NCBI RefSeq assembly: GCF_030362795.1 | Contig: NZ_JAUCBM010000002.1 | Coordinates: 186,001 to 250,000 of the forward strand | Source of the DNA: Pseudochrobactrum kiredjianiae | GTDB taxonomy: Bacteria > Pseudomonadota > Alphaproteobacteria > Rhizobiales > Rhizobiaceae | Reading direction: 5' to 3' | DNA length: 64,000 bases | In this document: positions 9,427 to 18,717 of the stretch, piece after piece | How the letters are laid out: each line of letters opens with the position of its first letter | How positions within the stretch are numbered: the stretch's first letter is position 1 | Translations under genes and position numbers: made by a program | Notes under the pieces: generated by a model | What the model saw: the letters and a program-made list of their open reading frames with translations, nothing else | The model's database searches: none | Told to the model about the DNA's origin: nothing

Positions 9427-9469
9427 TCTGAGATTAAACTCAGATATGAAAACCCGCATAAAGCGGGCT
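9427..9469. repeat. Pair of short hairpins after tRNA-Phe
   Basis: ATCTGAG/CTCAGAT and CCCGC/GCGGG stems lie close together in the 230-bp gap between tRNA-Phe and the end of the paa island. They may terminate one of the converging transcripts, but neither has a T-run. Confidence 0.35.
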
Positions 9470-9571
9470 TATGATAATCAACTATATAACATCGTAAAAT
9501 GTGATTGCGGTTGACCGCGATGAGGCGGTAGGGCTCAAGCCGAGTTGTATGCGTGGCTAGTCTAAAGCTAC

Positions 9572-11509
9572 TCAGGCTCTATCACTGGCAAACATTGGCC
9601 CGCCACGCCAGCGCGGAAAGCCGTAGCCGTGAATTTTTACCAGATCAATATCTACAGCATCCGTGGCAATGCCTTCATCAAGAATGACCTGCCCTTCTGC
9701 TGCCATCTCGCCCACAAGCGTTTCGGCAATCTTTTGGGATGACAGAGGAGTACTGCTCGTGACATGTGCTTTTAAAAGCGCTGTGACCTCAGCGGAAGGC
9801 TGTCCTTTGCGGCTGCCGTCAGTATAATCATACCAACCGCCGCCGGTTTTCTGTCCTTTGCGCCCTGCTTCAACCAGAATGTCACCCAATGTTTGCGGGA
9901 TAGTCTGCCCTGCGGCGCGAGCACCTTCACGCTGCAGATAAGCGATATCCAGCCCGCCCAGATCCTGTGCTTCAAACGGCCCCATGGCCAATCCGTAGCC
10001 ACGCATAGAGGCATCAATATCGGCAATATTATTGCCTTTGCGCAGCAAATTTTCTGCCGCAGCGCGGTAGCGCTTCAGAATGCGGTTGCCGATGAAACCT
10101 TCACAAATACCGGCACGTACAGGCATTTTTTTCAATTTGGCAGCGAGGCTGAAACCGGTGGCCAAAACTGTGTCTGATGTTTGTGGAACCGGAACAATTT
10201 CCAGCAGCTTCATAATGTGTGCGGGGCTGAAGAAATGCAGGCCAATAAAACGCTCAGGATGTGGCACTCCTTCAGCGATGGCACGCGGGTCAATATAGGA
10301 TGTGTTGGTTGCCAAAATTGCATCTGAACGGCAGACCTGTCCGAGCTTTTCGAACACAGCGCGTTTAACGCTGATCTCTTCAAAAACCGCTTCAATCACC
10401 AGATCTGCATCAGCGAGATCCGCATAATTACAGGTACCTGTGACCCCAGCAAAGCGCTCCTGAGCCTGGGCTTTACTCAGGCGGCCACGTTTGACACTGT
10501 CGTCGAAAATTTTGCGGATATTGGCAAGACCTCGCTCCACTGCGGCTTCATCCTGCTCGGTGAGGATAACCGGATAACCCGCCTCGCGCAAAGCAGCAGC
10601 AATGCCCGCGCCCATGGTACCGCCGCCGATAACGCCAATGGTTTTGAGGGTTACCGGAGTGATATCCTGCAATGCGACAGGTCTGGTCGCACCACGCTCT
10701 GCAAAGAAAATCCGGCGCAGGGCTGCGGCTTCGCGGGAGTCGCGGCGTTCAAGAAATGTGTGGCGTTCAAAGGCCATAGCTTCATCAAATGGCAGGAGTG
10801 AACTCTGACGAACAGATTCCAAAGCCATGAGCGGAGCGCTGGCACCACGTGCAGCTTTGCGGACATTTTCCTGCTGCGTCTGCCAGAATGCTTCATCGGC
10901 TTGATGAGCAGGACGTAAGGAGATTGGCTGTGGCAGCGATTGTAGCATGGCATTGCGGGCAAATGCCAGTGCGTCGTCTTTCAGGTCACCTTCGATCAGA
11001 GCATCAACCATCCCGTATGCGAGTGCCTGTTTTGCACGAACCGGCTTGCCGGATGTGATCATGGCAATCGCTTTTTCGAGGCCGATCAGGCGTGGTGTCC
11101 GCACAGTTCCGGATGCACCCGGAATAACACCTAATGTGACTTCCGGCAGCCCGAGCGATGCGCTTTCAACGGCGACACGGAAACGGCAACCCAGCGCCAC
11201 TTCAAGCCCGCCGCCAAGCGCAGAGCCATGAATTGCAGCCACCCACGGTTTCTTTGCAGCTTCGATTTTTGTTACCAGATCAGGTAAATGCGGCGGCTGA
11301 GGTGTCTGGCCGAATTCGCGTACATCTGCGCCCGCAATAAAGGTACGCCCTGCGCAAATCAGTACGACAGCTTTGACCTGATCGTCGGCATCAAGGGTGG
11401 AGACAGCATCCCACAATCCCTGACGCAGTGCCTGACCAAGGGCATTCACAGGCGGATTATCAACTGTAACGAGAGCGATTTCACCTTCACGGGTGATGGT
11501 AACTGACAT
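9572..11509 (-). CDS. Bifunctional enoyl-CoA hydratase / 3-hydroxyacyl-CoA dehydrogenase
   Basis: About 645 residues from the ATG at 11509, which follows the livF stop by one base. The N-terminal crotonase domain has an oxyanion-hole stretch GRTFIAGADVREF and both catalytic glutamates (GGGLEVALG, LPEVTLG). A NAD-binding motif IGGGTMGAG then opens the 3-hydroxyacyl-CoA dehydrogenase domain, with HFFSPAH and GFIGNRIL farther on. The architecture is that of FadB/FadJ. In phenylacetate degradation the reactions after ring opening need a hydratase (PaaF) and a dehydrogenase (PaaH); neither stands alone in this island, so this fusion probably does both. It is the last gene of the paaN-liv operon. 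A role in ordinary fatty-acid oxidation cannot be excluded. Confidence 0.9.
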   Translation of the reverse strand: MSVTITREGEIALVTVDNPPVNALGQALRQGLWDAVSTLDADDQVKAVVLICAGRTFIAGADVREFGQTPQPPHLPDLVTKIEAAKKPWVAAIHGSALGGGLEVALGCRFRVAVESASLGLPEVTLGVIPGASGTVRTPRLIGLEKAIAMITSGKPVRAKQALAYGMVDALIEGDLKDDALAFARNAMLQSLPQPISLRPAHQADEAFWQTQQENVRKAARGASAPLMALESVRQSSLLPFDEAMAFERHTFLERRDSREAAALRRIFFAERGATRPVALQDITPVTLKTIGVIGGGTMGAGIAAALREAGYPVILTEQDEAAVERGLANIRKIFDDSVKRGRLSKAQAQERFAGVTGTCNYADLADADLVIEAVFEEISVKRAVFEKLGQVCRSDAILATNTSYIDPRAIAEGVPHPERFIGLHFFSPAHIMKLLEIVPVPQTSDTVLATGFSLAAKLKKMPVRAGICEGFIGNRILKRYRAAAENLLRKGNNIADIDASMRGYGLAMGPFEAQDLGGLDIAYLQREGARAAGQTIPQTLGDILVEAGRKGQKTGGGWYDYTDGSRKGQPSAEVTALLKAHVTSSTPLSSQKIAETLVGEMAAEGQVILDEGIATDAVDIDLVKIHGYGFPRWRGGPMFASDRA

Positions 11510-11510
11510 A

Positions 11511-12212
11511 TCAAATTCCCAGATAGGCTTCACGGATTTTAGGATCTGCAATCAGTTCCTCAGCGGAACCTTGCATTGTGATGTTACCGGTTTCCATCAC
11601 ATAACCTCTGTCGGCAACTTTCAGAGCGCCATAGGCATTCTGCTCGACGAGAAGAATAGTAACGCCTAAGGACTTCAGACTGCTGACTACATCAAAAATC
11701 TGCTGAACAATAATCGGCGCCAGCCCCATCGATGGCTCATCCAGTAGTAAGCAGGCTGGCCGCCCCATCAGAGCGCGTGCCATTGCCAGCATTTGTTGCT
11801 GGCCGCCCGAAAGGCCACCGGCAGGCAGATTGCGTTTTTCTTTCAGGATCGGGAACATGGAAAAAGCATCTTCCATATCCTTCTCAACGCGGCTGTCGCG
11901 AAATAAAAACGCGCCAAGACGTAAGTTTTCCTCGACTGTCAGGTTCGTGAAAATCTGACGCCCTTCCGGCGACTGGGTTAATCCGCGCGACGGACGGCGA
12001 TAGGCTGAAAGCGTGGTGATCACCTCACCACGAAAATTAATGCTGCCGCCTGAAACCGGCTGCAAGCCGGAAAGACAACGCAGCAGGGTGGTTTTTCCGG
12101 CGCCATTGGCGCCGACAACCGTAACGATTTCACCGGAATCGACCGTCAGATCAATCCCGTGCAACACTTCAATACGCCCGTAACGCGAGCGCAGTCCCTC
12201 AACTGTCAGCAT
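11511..12212 (-). CDS. livF: Branched-chain-type ABC transporter ATPase LivF-like
   Basis: About 233 residues. Walker A GANGAGKTT, signature LSGGQQQ and Walker B LLLDEP are intact. The ATG at 12212 is preferred because GAGGAG lies just before it and the shortened protein begins with the usual LTVEGL. The start overlaps the end of livG by 14 bases. It powers the importer encoded by the next four genes. As part of the paa island it may energise uptake of phenylacetate or another aromatic acid rather than leucine (inference from position). Confidence 0.93.
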   Translation of the reverse strand: MLTVEGLRSRYGRIEVLHGIDLTVDSGEIVTVVGANGAGKTTLLRCLSGLQPVSGGSINFRGEVITTLSAYRRPSRGLTQSPEGRQIFTNLTVEENLRLGAFLFRDSRVEKDMEDAFSMFPILKEKRNLPAGGLSGGQQQMLAMARALMGRPACLLLDEPSMGLAPIIVQQIFDVVSSLKSLGVTILLVEQNAYGALKVADRGYVMETGNITMQGSAEELIADPKIREAYLGI

Positions 12213-12987
12213 GCGCGTTCTCCTCGCTGTAATCTGCACCCAGATAAGCCGCAATCACTGCCGGATTTTGACTGACCTCGGCTGGCAGGCCTTCCGTCAG
12301 TTTTTGTCCGTGATCGAGAACCACTATATGATTGGAGATGCGCATCACCATTTTCATGTCATGCTCAACCAGCAAAATCGCTACGCCGGAGGCGGCAACC
12401 TCGGCAATCAGCCGGTCAATTTCATCAGTTTCCACGGCATTGCAACCGGCCGCAGGCTCATCTAGCAACAGCACTGAAGGTTGCAAAGCCAGAGCGCGGG
12501 CAATTTCCAGCCGTTTCAGCGAGCCATAAGACAAGCTGCTTGCTTCACGCTCGGCCGCGCGTTCAAGACCGACTTTTTCCAGAAGCTGCATGGCATTGTC
12601 ACGGGCTTTGGCTGCTCTGCGTCGTGAATCTGGCAGAGACAGCAAATCGCTGATAACCGAGCCGCGCTCGCTTAAGTGAAATCCTGCAATGGCGTTTTCA
12701 ATCACCGACATATTCTGGAAGATCTGCAGGTTTTGGAATGTGCGTGACATACCACGGCGCGCCAGCAGATCGGGGCGCATACCGGTAATATCTTCACCTT
12801 TTAAGAGCACGCGTCCATGTGAAGGCTGATAAATACCGGAAATCATATTGAATAAGGTGGTTTTACCGGCACCATTGGGGCCGATGACGGATGTAATTTC
12901 ACCCTGTTTAACCTGAAAGCTGACATTATCAACGGCTTTCAGGCCACCAAAGCTGATGCCTAAATTTTCAATAGAGAGCAGGGTCAT
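12199..12987 (-). CDS. livG: Branched-chain-type ABC transporter ATPase LivG-like
   Basis: A 262-residue ATPase with Walker A GPNGAGKTT, a variant signature LSYGSLKR typical of LivG, and Walker B LLLDEPAAG. It starts within the last bases of livM (4-base overlap) and overlaps livF. It pairs with LivF as the cytoplasmic ATPase dimer of the importer. Confidence 0.93.
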   Translation of the reverse strand: MTLLSIENLGISFGGLKAVDNVSFQVKQGEITSVIGPNGAGKTTLFNMISGIYQPSHGRVLLKGEDITGMRPDLLARRGMSRTFQNLQIFQNMSVIENAIAGFHLSERGSVISDLLSLPDSRRRAAKARDNAMQLLEKVGLERAAEREASSLSYGSLKRLEIARALALQPSVLLLDEPAAGCNAVETDEIDRLIAEVAASGVAILLVEHDMKMVMRISNHIVVLDHGQKLTEGLPAEVSQNPAVIAAYLGADYSEENAHADS

Positions 12988-13943
12988 TCGCCGGTCCCCC
13001 TGAATTTGCGCAGTATGGAAGGCAGCAGGCCTTCACGTAAGAAGATCATCACCAGCATCATGACAAGACCAAGGATAAGCTGCTCATATTCGGCAAAAAC
13101 CGTCAGCACCTGCGGCAGAATTGTCAGAATGGCAGCACCCAGAATTGCACCGAGAACAGAGGCTGCACCGCCGAGAACGGCCATTGTCACCATTTCAATC
13201 GAGTGCATGAAACCGGCAATGTCAGGGGTAATGAATTTGTTTTGCAAAGCAATCAGCGAGCCTGCTACTGAGGCAAAGACTGCGGAGATGACGAAAGCCA
13301 TCAGTTTATAGCGGGCAATATCAATACCGACAGTTCGGGCTGCAATTTCTGATCCGTGGAGTGCGCGCAAAGCACGCCCCATCGGGCTGTTGTGCAGGTT
13401 TAGCACAACCCATGCACCGATCAGCAGCACGATACCGCAGAAATAGTACCAGAATTCGCCATTGCTCAAGTTCAGACCAATGGTTTTCAGCCAGCCGCGC
13501 AAACCCAGTTCCGGCACAGACATACCATCCGGCCCGCCGGTGAGATCGCGTTCATTGCTCAGTACCATAGAGACAAGAATACCAAAGCCCAGCGTTGCCA
13601 CGCCGAGATAATAGCCTTTCAGGCGCAGGATAGGGCGACCGACCAGATAGGCCAGTATAGCGGAAACAATTGCTCCCAAAACCACAGCCAGCCCCGGATG
13701 GATACCCAGATGCACAGGTGCAAGCGCACAGGCATAGCCGCCGATACCGGCAAAGCCTGCATGACCAAGGCTGATTTGTCCGGCATAGCCTGTGAGAATG
13801 ACAAGACCCAGAACAGCCAGCCCGTTGACGAAAACCAGAGCGCCGATGCGGAAATAAAAGCCTGACGGGAAGAACAACGGCGATAAAGCGATGATCGCAG
13901 CCAAAACCAGCAGGGTCAGTAGTTTAGCAGAAATACGGGGCAT
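12984..13943 (-). CDS. livM: Branched-chain-type ABC transporter permease LivM-like
   Basis: A 319-residue polytopic membrane protein with the LivM signature region GYAGQISLGHAGFAGIGGYA at about residues 52-71 and an EAA-like stretch SEIAARTVGIDIARYKL that couples to the ATPases. It overlaps livH by one base and livG by four. Length and hydrophobicity are standard for LivM. Confidence 0.93.
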   Translation of the reverse strand: MPRISAKLLTLLVLAAIIALSPLFFPSGFYFRIGALVFVNGLAVLGLVILTGYAGQISLGHAGFAGIGGYACALAPVHLGIHPGLAVVLGAIVSAILAYLVGRPILRLKGYYLGVATLGFGILVSMVLSNERDLTGGPDGMSVPELGLRGWLKTIGLNLSNGEFWYYFCGIVLLIGAWVVLNLHNSPMGRALRALHGSEIAARTVGIDIARYKLMAFVISAVFASVAGSLIALQNKFITPDIAGFMHSIEMVTMAVLGGAASVLGAILGAAILTILPQVLTVFAEYEQLILGLVMMLVMIFLREGLLPSILRKFRGTGE

Positions 13944-14815
13944 CAGACACGCTCCGTGGTTTTGTTGCCAAACAGACCTTGCGGCATGAAAAACAGCACC
14001 AGAAGAATAACGATAAAAGCGGCTGCTTCTTTATAGGTTGAAGACAGATAGCCTGCGGTCATGGCTTCGATCAGACCAATCAGGAAGCCGCCTGCAAGCG
14101 CACCTTTCGGGTTACCCATGCCGCCGAGCATTGCACCGGCAAAGCCTTTCAGCGCAAAACCAATGCCGACATTATAGGCGACCAGAGTGATCGGCGTTGC
14201 CAGCACACCGGCCAATGCGCCGATACCGGCTGAAAGTGCGAAAGACAGCGTCATGATAAAGGTCGTATTGATCCCGACCAGCTGTGCCGCCTGACGATTA
14301 TTGGATGTGGCAAGCACCGCACGGCCAAGCAGGGTGCGGGTGAAAAACAGCCACAGACCGATAAAGACCACCAAAGCGCCGCCAATGACCCACAGGCTCT
14401 GTGTCTGAATAGTCGCGCCGAGAATATTCAGCGGTGTGTCACCGGAAAAGGCCGGAAAACTATGGATTTGCTTGTCAAAAATGATTTGCGCACCACCCTG
14501 AATAAATACCGATGCACCGATGGTGATGATAATCAGGGACACAACCGGCGCACCGCGTGCCGGTTCAATGGCGAATTTATTGATCGCAACACCCAGAGCT
14601 GCTGTCAGAATAATGGCAATCAGCGCAGCCAGCGGCAAAGGTAAACCGGCGGCATAGGCTGCCCATGTGATCATACCGCCCAGCATGACAAATTCGCCTT
14701 GTGCGAAATTCACCACGTCTGAAGCATTATAGATGATCGTGAAACCAAGGGCGACCAGCGCATAAACTGCGCCGACTGTTACCCCTGAAGAAAGGAATTG
14801 CATAAATTCGGACAT
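13943..14815 (-). CDS. livH: Branched-chain-type ABC transporter permease LivH-like
   Basis: A 290-residue polytopic permease, with FAQGEFVMLGGM near residue 38 and the coupling stretch NNRQAAQLVGINTTFIM typical of LivH. It is separated from its binding protein gene by 183 bp carrying a hairpin and a copy of the dispersed palindromic repeat. That is unusual inside an operon and may set different levels for binding protein and membrane parts. Confidence 0.93.
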   Translation of the reverse strand: MSEFMQFLSSGVTVGAVYALVALGFTIIYNASDVVNFAQGEFVMLGGMITWAAYAAGLPLPLAALIAIILTAALGVAINKFAIEPARGAPVVSLIIITIGASVFIQGGAQIIFDKQIHSFPAFSGDTPLNILGATIQTQSLWVIGGALVVFIGLWLFFTRTLLGRAVLATSNNRQAAQLVGINTTFIMTLSFALSAGIGALAGVLATPITLVAYNVGIGFALKGFAGAMLGGMGNPKGALAGGFLIGLIEAMTAGYLSSTYKEAAAFIVILLVLFFMPQGLFGNKTTERV

Positions 14816-14850
14816 AAGCTCTCCGGCGTCTGTCTGGGATGGTGGATATC

Positions 14851-14953
14851 AGAGCATTTCCGGCAAAAGTGTGAAACGGTTTTGCGTCGGATAATGCGAC
14901 AAAACAAAGACTGAGAGCGGTTCTCCGATTCCGTGTTCATCAGAACCGCTCTA
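14851..14953 (+). repeat. Dispersed palindromic repeat, copy A
   Basis: A complete copy. It begins AGAGCATTTCCGGC with a first imperfect hairpin, has the linker GGATAATGCGACAAAACAAA, then a second hairpin GAGAGCGGTTCT ... AGAACCGCTCT. It lies inside the liv operon between the binding-protein and permease genes, and shares layout with copies at 210, 25388 and 30518. Confidence 0.85.
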
Positions 14954-14961
14954 GATTCTTT

Positions 14962-14984
14962 CCCGCCTGTGGTTGACAGGCGGG
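14962..14984 (-). repeat. Strong hairpin after the liv binding-protein gene
   Basis: Perfect 9-bp GC-rich arms (CCCGCCTGT with ACAGGCGGG, five-base loop) 14 bases after the binding-protein stop. There is no T-run, so it fits an mRNA-stabilising or partial attenuating structure between binding protein and permease. Confidence 0.6.
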
Positions 14985-14998
14985 AGCGGGGGCAGAGC

Positions 14999-16153
14999 TT
15001 ATTCAGCCAGTGTCCAGCCGCCGTCCTTAATTTCCAGCATACGGAACGCGGACAGGTCGAGACCCAGATGATCTTCCGGCGAGAAGGTGTAGATACCTGT
15101 GGCACCGGCAAGACCGCTAGTCTTTTCAATGGCATCACGAATGGCTTGTGGCTCGGCGGAACCGGCACGGGTTACAGCATCGGTGATGATGAGCAGCGCA
15201 TCATGCGCATAGCCGCCAAATGTGCCGACCGGCATTTTAAAACGGTCTTCAAATTTGGTTTTATAAGCGGTAACCAGTGGCTGCTGCGGATCGTCCTTGC
15301 TGAGAAGATCTGCAACCAGCAATGCAGTGCCTGGCAGGCGCACGCCATCTGCGGCCTGCTTACCAGCCAGCTCAATAAAGCCGGAAGAGGCAACGCCATG
15401 CGACTGATACAGCGGCAGTTCAATGCCAAGCTGATGATAGTTGCGGGTTACAATCGACGGTCCCTGACCAAAACCCGGATTGAGCACAGCCTGAATGCCG
15501 CCGGTATTGCGGATTTTTGTCAGCTGCGCTGTCATATCCGCATCTTTCGGATCATAGGTCTCATCGACAATGATCTCGATTTTATAGTCTTTGGCAACGT
15601 CTTTACACTGCGCTTCCATTGACGCGCCAAAGCCGTCGGTGCCGGAAATCAGACCGATTTTGCTGATGCCGCGCTTGCCCATATCTTCATAGATTTTCTG
15701 GCAGGCCATGCGGTCAGTATGCGGGGTTTTGAATGTATAAGCGCGCACCGGCTTGATAATTTCAATCGCACCGGCAAGGGCGATGAATGGAATTTCAGCA
15801 TCTTCGGCCACCGACAGGATCGACATCGCAGTACCGGTGGTGGTGCCGCCGATAATTGCCACAACCTCATCATCTTCAATCAGACGGGTTGCGAAAGTGC
15901 GTGCTTTATTGGCATCGCCGCCGTCATCATACATGACCAGCTTAATCTGCTCGCCATTGATGCCGCCTTTTTCATTCAGCTCAGCAATCAGCATTTCCAG
16001 CGTTTTGGCTTCCGGATCGCCCAAAAACGCAGCAGGGCCGGTTGCTGAAATAGAAGCGCCAAGGCGGATTTCTGCCTGAGCAGCGGACCAGCCACCTGCA
16101 AGACCGAGCGCCAGAATGGTTGCAGGAACCGTTGTTTTTAAAAATTTAATCAC
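14999..16153 (-). CDS. Branched-chain-type ABC transporter substrate-binding protein
   Basis: About 384 residues from a GTG at 16153 preceded by GGAGGAG at ideal spacing; the longer frame adds residues that are not signal-peptide-like. The N-terminus is a clean Sec signal peptide ending near AAQAE, followed by IRLGASISATGPAAFLGDPE, the mark of type I LivK/BraC-like binding proteins. It lies between paaN and the permeases in the phenylacetate island. This family also binds aromatic acids in several bacteria, so phenylacetate or a related compound is a reasonable ligand guess; amino acids remain possible. Confidence 0.9.
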   Translation of the reverse strand: MIKFLKTTVPATILALGLAGGWSAAQAEIRLGASISATGPAAFLGDPEAKTLEMLIAELNEKGGINGEQIKLVMYDDGGDANKARTFATRLIEDDEVVAIIGGTTTGTAMSILSVAEDAEIPFIALAGAIEIIKPVRAYTFKTPHTDRMACQKIYEDMGKRGISKIGLISGTDGFGASMEAQCKDVAKDYKIEIIVDETYDPKDADMTAQLTKIRNTGGIQAVLNPGFGQGPSIVTRNYHQLGIELPLYQSHGVASSGFIELAGKQAADGVRLPGTALLVADLLSKDDPQQPLVTAYKTKFEDRFKMPVGTFGGYAHDALLIITDAVTRAGSAEPQAIRDAIEKTSGLAGATGIYTFSPEDHLGLDLSAFRMLEIKDGGWTLAE

Positions 16154-16176
16154 GTTAGTCTCCTCCCAGAGTGTTA

Positions 16177-17820
16177 TTAATTTGTGGCTGGTCTGCGCCA
16201 CATTGCGCGGCGGAAACGGCTGGCCACAAAAGCGGTATCAGTCAGACAAGCATTGCCCGCAGGATTTGCACCGGTAACGTGGAAATCACTGAAAGCGGCA
16301 GATTGGTTGACGAAAATATTTCCTGTCAGATTGACCGACAGATTCACACCGCCCCGCGCAAAGGCGATGGCAGCTTGCTGAATGCGGGTTTCATCCGTGT
16401 CATAGAGTGCTGCGGTGATCGCACCTTTACGACGAGCCAGAGCGGATGCGGTTTGAATTGCGCTGGTGGCATCCTTTGCCGGAATGACGAAAATGATCGG
16501 ACCGAACCACTCATCCTCGGTCACCTTGTCGTTCTCCTGCATGGCAAGGATCAAAGGTGTGGCGCTGCGCGCTACAGGCAAAGATGCGGAGTCGCGGATG
16601 ATGCGGCCAAGTTTGCGGGCAGTCTGCACACGCTCGAGCGTTGCCGGATTGGCAATCGCGCCGCAAATACCTGCAGCGCGGTCAGGATCATTGAGCAGGC
16701 GATCAATCGCATCGCTCAGTCCCTGTGCAACTTGTTCAAAGCTCTTATGACCTTCATCAGTTTCGATGCCGTCTGCCGGAATGTAAACATTCTGCGGTGA
16801 GGTGCACATCTGACCGGAATAGAGCGCAAAGGAAAAGGCCAGATTATCGGTCATGGCTTTGAAATTATCGGTGGCGGCAATGGTAACCGTATTCACACCC
16901 GCTTCTTCGGTAAAAAGCTGTGCCTGACGGGCATGATCGCGCAACCAGCCGCCAAAAGCGCTGGAACCGGTATAATCGATGAGGCGAATATCGCTATGAA
17001 CTGCGAGTTTATCGGCAATTGGTGCCTCTGCACTGTCAATGGCGAGCAAAATCGCATCAACCGGCAGACCGGTTTCCGCAAAAACTTCACGGATGACCTT
17101 GATCGCAATCGCCAAAGGCAGCACTGCTGACGGATGCGGTTTAACAATTGTCGGATTGCCGGTGGCAAGACTGGCAAAAATCCCAGGAAATGAATTCCAT
17201 GTCGGGAAGGTGTTGCAGCCGATGGCCAATGCAATACCTTCAGGCACCAATGACCAGTGTTTTTCAATCCGCAATGGCGGATTTTTGCCCTGTGGTTTTT
17301 CCCAAGTGGCATGATCGGCAAAGCGGTTCATCTCTTCCCATGCCATTGCCACCGCTTCCAAGGCGCGGTCCTGCGCATGCGGGCCACCGGCCTGAAAAGC
17401 CATGGCAAAAGCCTGACCTGTGGTATGCATGACAGCATTGCCCATCAGGAAACTTTCGCGGTTGAGGCGTGCTAAAACTTCAAGCAAAGCACCAATGCGG
17501 GCTTTAGTATCTGTTTGGGCAAATTCATCGGCGGCAGCATTGGCTGCATCCATCAGTTGTTCAACAGTTGCTGCAGGATAAGTGATTCCCAAGGCTGTGC
17601 CATAAGGAGAGGTCTCAGCACCAAAGCGGGTGTTTTCAGGATGATCTGCAAGAATAAAAGGTTTGTTCAGCAGGCTTTCATAGGCGTTGAGCCCGTCTTG
17701 TTTTGCGGTTTCGCCATAGATCTTGCCTGAAGGGATTTCAGGATAGGGTGTCCAGAATTCACGCTTATGCAGTGCTGCCAAAGCAGACTCAAGCACTGGA
17801 AAATGGCGGTCCCAAAACAT
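16177..17820 (-). CDS. paaN: Phenylacetic acid degradation protein PaaN (aldehyde dehydrogenase family)
   Basis: About 547 residues from the ATG at 17820, with GAGGGA about 10 bases upstream. It belongs to the PaaN branch of the aldehyde dehydrogenase superfamily: the catalytic cysteine lies in SGQMCTSPQNVY, and FTEEAGVN occupies the glutamate region. Unlike PaaZ it has no MaoC hydratase domain. PaaN is associated with paa clusters and proposed to act on ring-cleavage intermediates, but its exact reaction is unsettled. It is the first gene of the paaN-liv-hydratase/dehydrogenase operon, divergent from paaG, with a PaaR-like operator between. Having both PaaN and PaaZ suggests specialisation or backup. 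Confidence 0.88.
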   Translation of the reverse strand: MFWDRHFPVLESALAALHKREFWTPYPEIPSGKIYGETAKQDGLNAYESLLNKPFILADHPENTRFGAETSPYGTALGITYPAATVEQLMDAANAAADEFAQTDTKARIGALLEVLARLNRESFLMGNAVMHTTGQAFAMAFQAGGPHAQDRALEAVAMAWEEMNRFADHATWEKPQGKNPPLRIEKHWSLVPEGIALAIGCNTFPTWNSFPGIFASLATGNPTIVKPHPSAVLPLAIAIKVIREVFAETGLPVDAILLAIDSAEAPIADKLAVHSDIRLIDYTGSSAFGGWLRDHARQAQLFTEEAGVNTVTIAATDNFKAMTDNLAFSFALYSGQMCTSPQNVYIPADGIETDEGHKSFEQVAQGLSDAIDRLLNDPDRAAGICGAIANPATLERVQTARKLGRIIRDSASLPVARSATPLILAMQENDKVTEDEWFGPIIFVIPAKDATSAIQTASALARRKGAITAALYDTDETRIQQAAIAFARGGVNLSVNLTGNIFVNQSAAFSDFHVTGANPAGNACLTDTAFVASRFRRAMWRRPATN

Positions 17821-17858
17821 CGTGATATCATCCCTCGTTATTGTTGATATTATTATTG

Positions 17859-17872
17859 ACCGTCCGGTCGGT
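17859..17872. promoter_or_regulatory. PaaR-type operator between paaN and paaG
   Basis: ACCGTCCGGTCGGT is palindromic at 12 of 14 positions and fits the ACCGACCGGTCGGT-like sites I associate with TetR-family PaaR repressors. It lies in the divergent 108-bp promoter gap, so one site could control both operons. A related site is at 29465-29476. Confidence 0.7.
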
Positions 17873-17928
17873 TTATGCAACAAAAAAAGAGAGAGCTCCG
17901 AAAATATGCCGGAGCAGGGAGTGAAATT

Positions 17929-18717
17929 ATGTCGGATACTGTTCTGGTGGATCTGGCTGACGGCGTTCTGTCTTTGACTTTGAACCGCCCTGAAAAGCTG
18001 AATTCATTTAACGAGGAAATGCATATTGCTTTGCGCGCAGCTATTCAGCGCGCACATGATGATAATGCGGTACGGGCGGTGTTTTTAACGGGGAGCGGCC
18101 GTGGTTTTTGCGCTGGTCAGGATCTCGGCGATCGCGATCCGCGCAAGGGTGGCGCGGCACCTGATCTGGGCAAAACCCTTGAGACGTTTTATAATCCGAC
18201 GCTGCGTCTGATCCGCTCATTAGATAAGCCGGTTATTTGCGCGGTCAATGGTGTTGCAGCCGGTGCGGGTGCGAATATTGCTATCGCATGTGATATTGTT
18301 TTTGCTGCAAAATCTGCCCGCTTTATTCAGGCCTTCTCAAAAATCGGACTGATTCCCGATGCAGGTGGTACATTTAACCTGAGCCGTATTCTGGGTGAGC
18401 CGCGAGCCAAGGCACTGACCATGCTGGCAGAACCATTATCTGCGCAGGATGCAATGGATTGGGGACTGATCTGGAAGGCTGTTGATGATGAGACCTTGCA
18501 GGCTGAGGCAATGGTAGCAGCACGTAAACTGGCATCAGGTGCAACATTCGGACTTGGGCTGACCAAGCGCCTAATTCAGGAAGCGGCAACCAACACACTT
18601 GACCAGCAGCTTGATGCAGAAAAAGACGCACAACAAAAAGCAGGCAAAAGCGCTGATTATGCGGAAGGCGTGACCGCTTTTCTTGAAAAGCGTCAGGCGG
18701 AGTTTAAAGGCCGATGA
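17929..18717 (+). CDS. paaG: Ring-1,2-epoxyphenylacetyl-CoA isomerase PaaG
   Basis: About 262 residues from the ATG at 17929 (GGGAG upstream); the longer frame starts inside the operator region and is unlikely. It is a crotonase-fold enzyme with oxyanion-hole stretches GRGFCAGQDL and NGVAAGAGANIAIACD and the PaaG-typical LIPDAGGTFNLSR. PaaG converts the epoxide made by PaaABCDE to the oxepin-CoA that PaaZ opens. It starts the plus-strand run paaG-paaI-paaK and overlaps paaI by four bases (ATGA). Confidence 0.93.
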   Translation: MSDTVLVDLADGVLSLTLNRPEKLNSFNEEMHIALRAAIQRAHDDNAVRAVFLTGSGRGFCAGQDLGDRDPRKGGAAPDLGKTLETFYNPTLRLIRSLDKPVICAVNGVAAGAGANIAIACDIVFAAKSARFIQAFSKIGLIPDAGGTFNLSRILGEPRAKALTMLAEPLSAQDAMDWGLIWKAVDDETLQAEAMVAARKLASGATFGLGLTKRLIQEAATNTLDQQLDAEKDAQQKAGKSADYAEGVTAFLEKRQAEFKGR

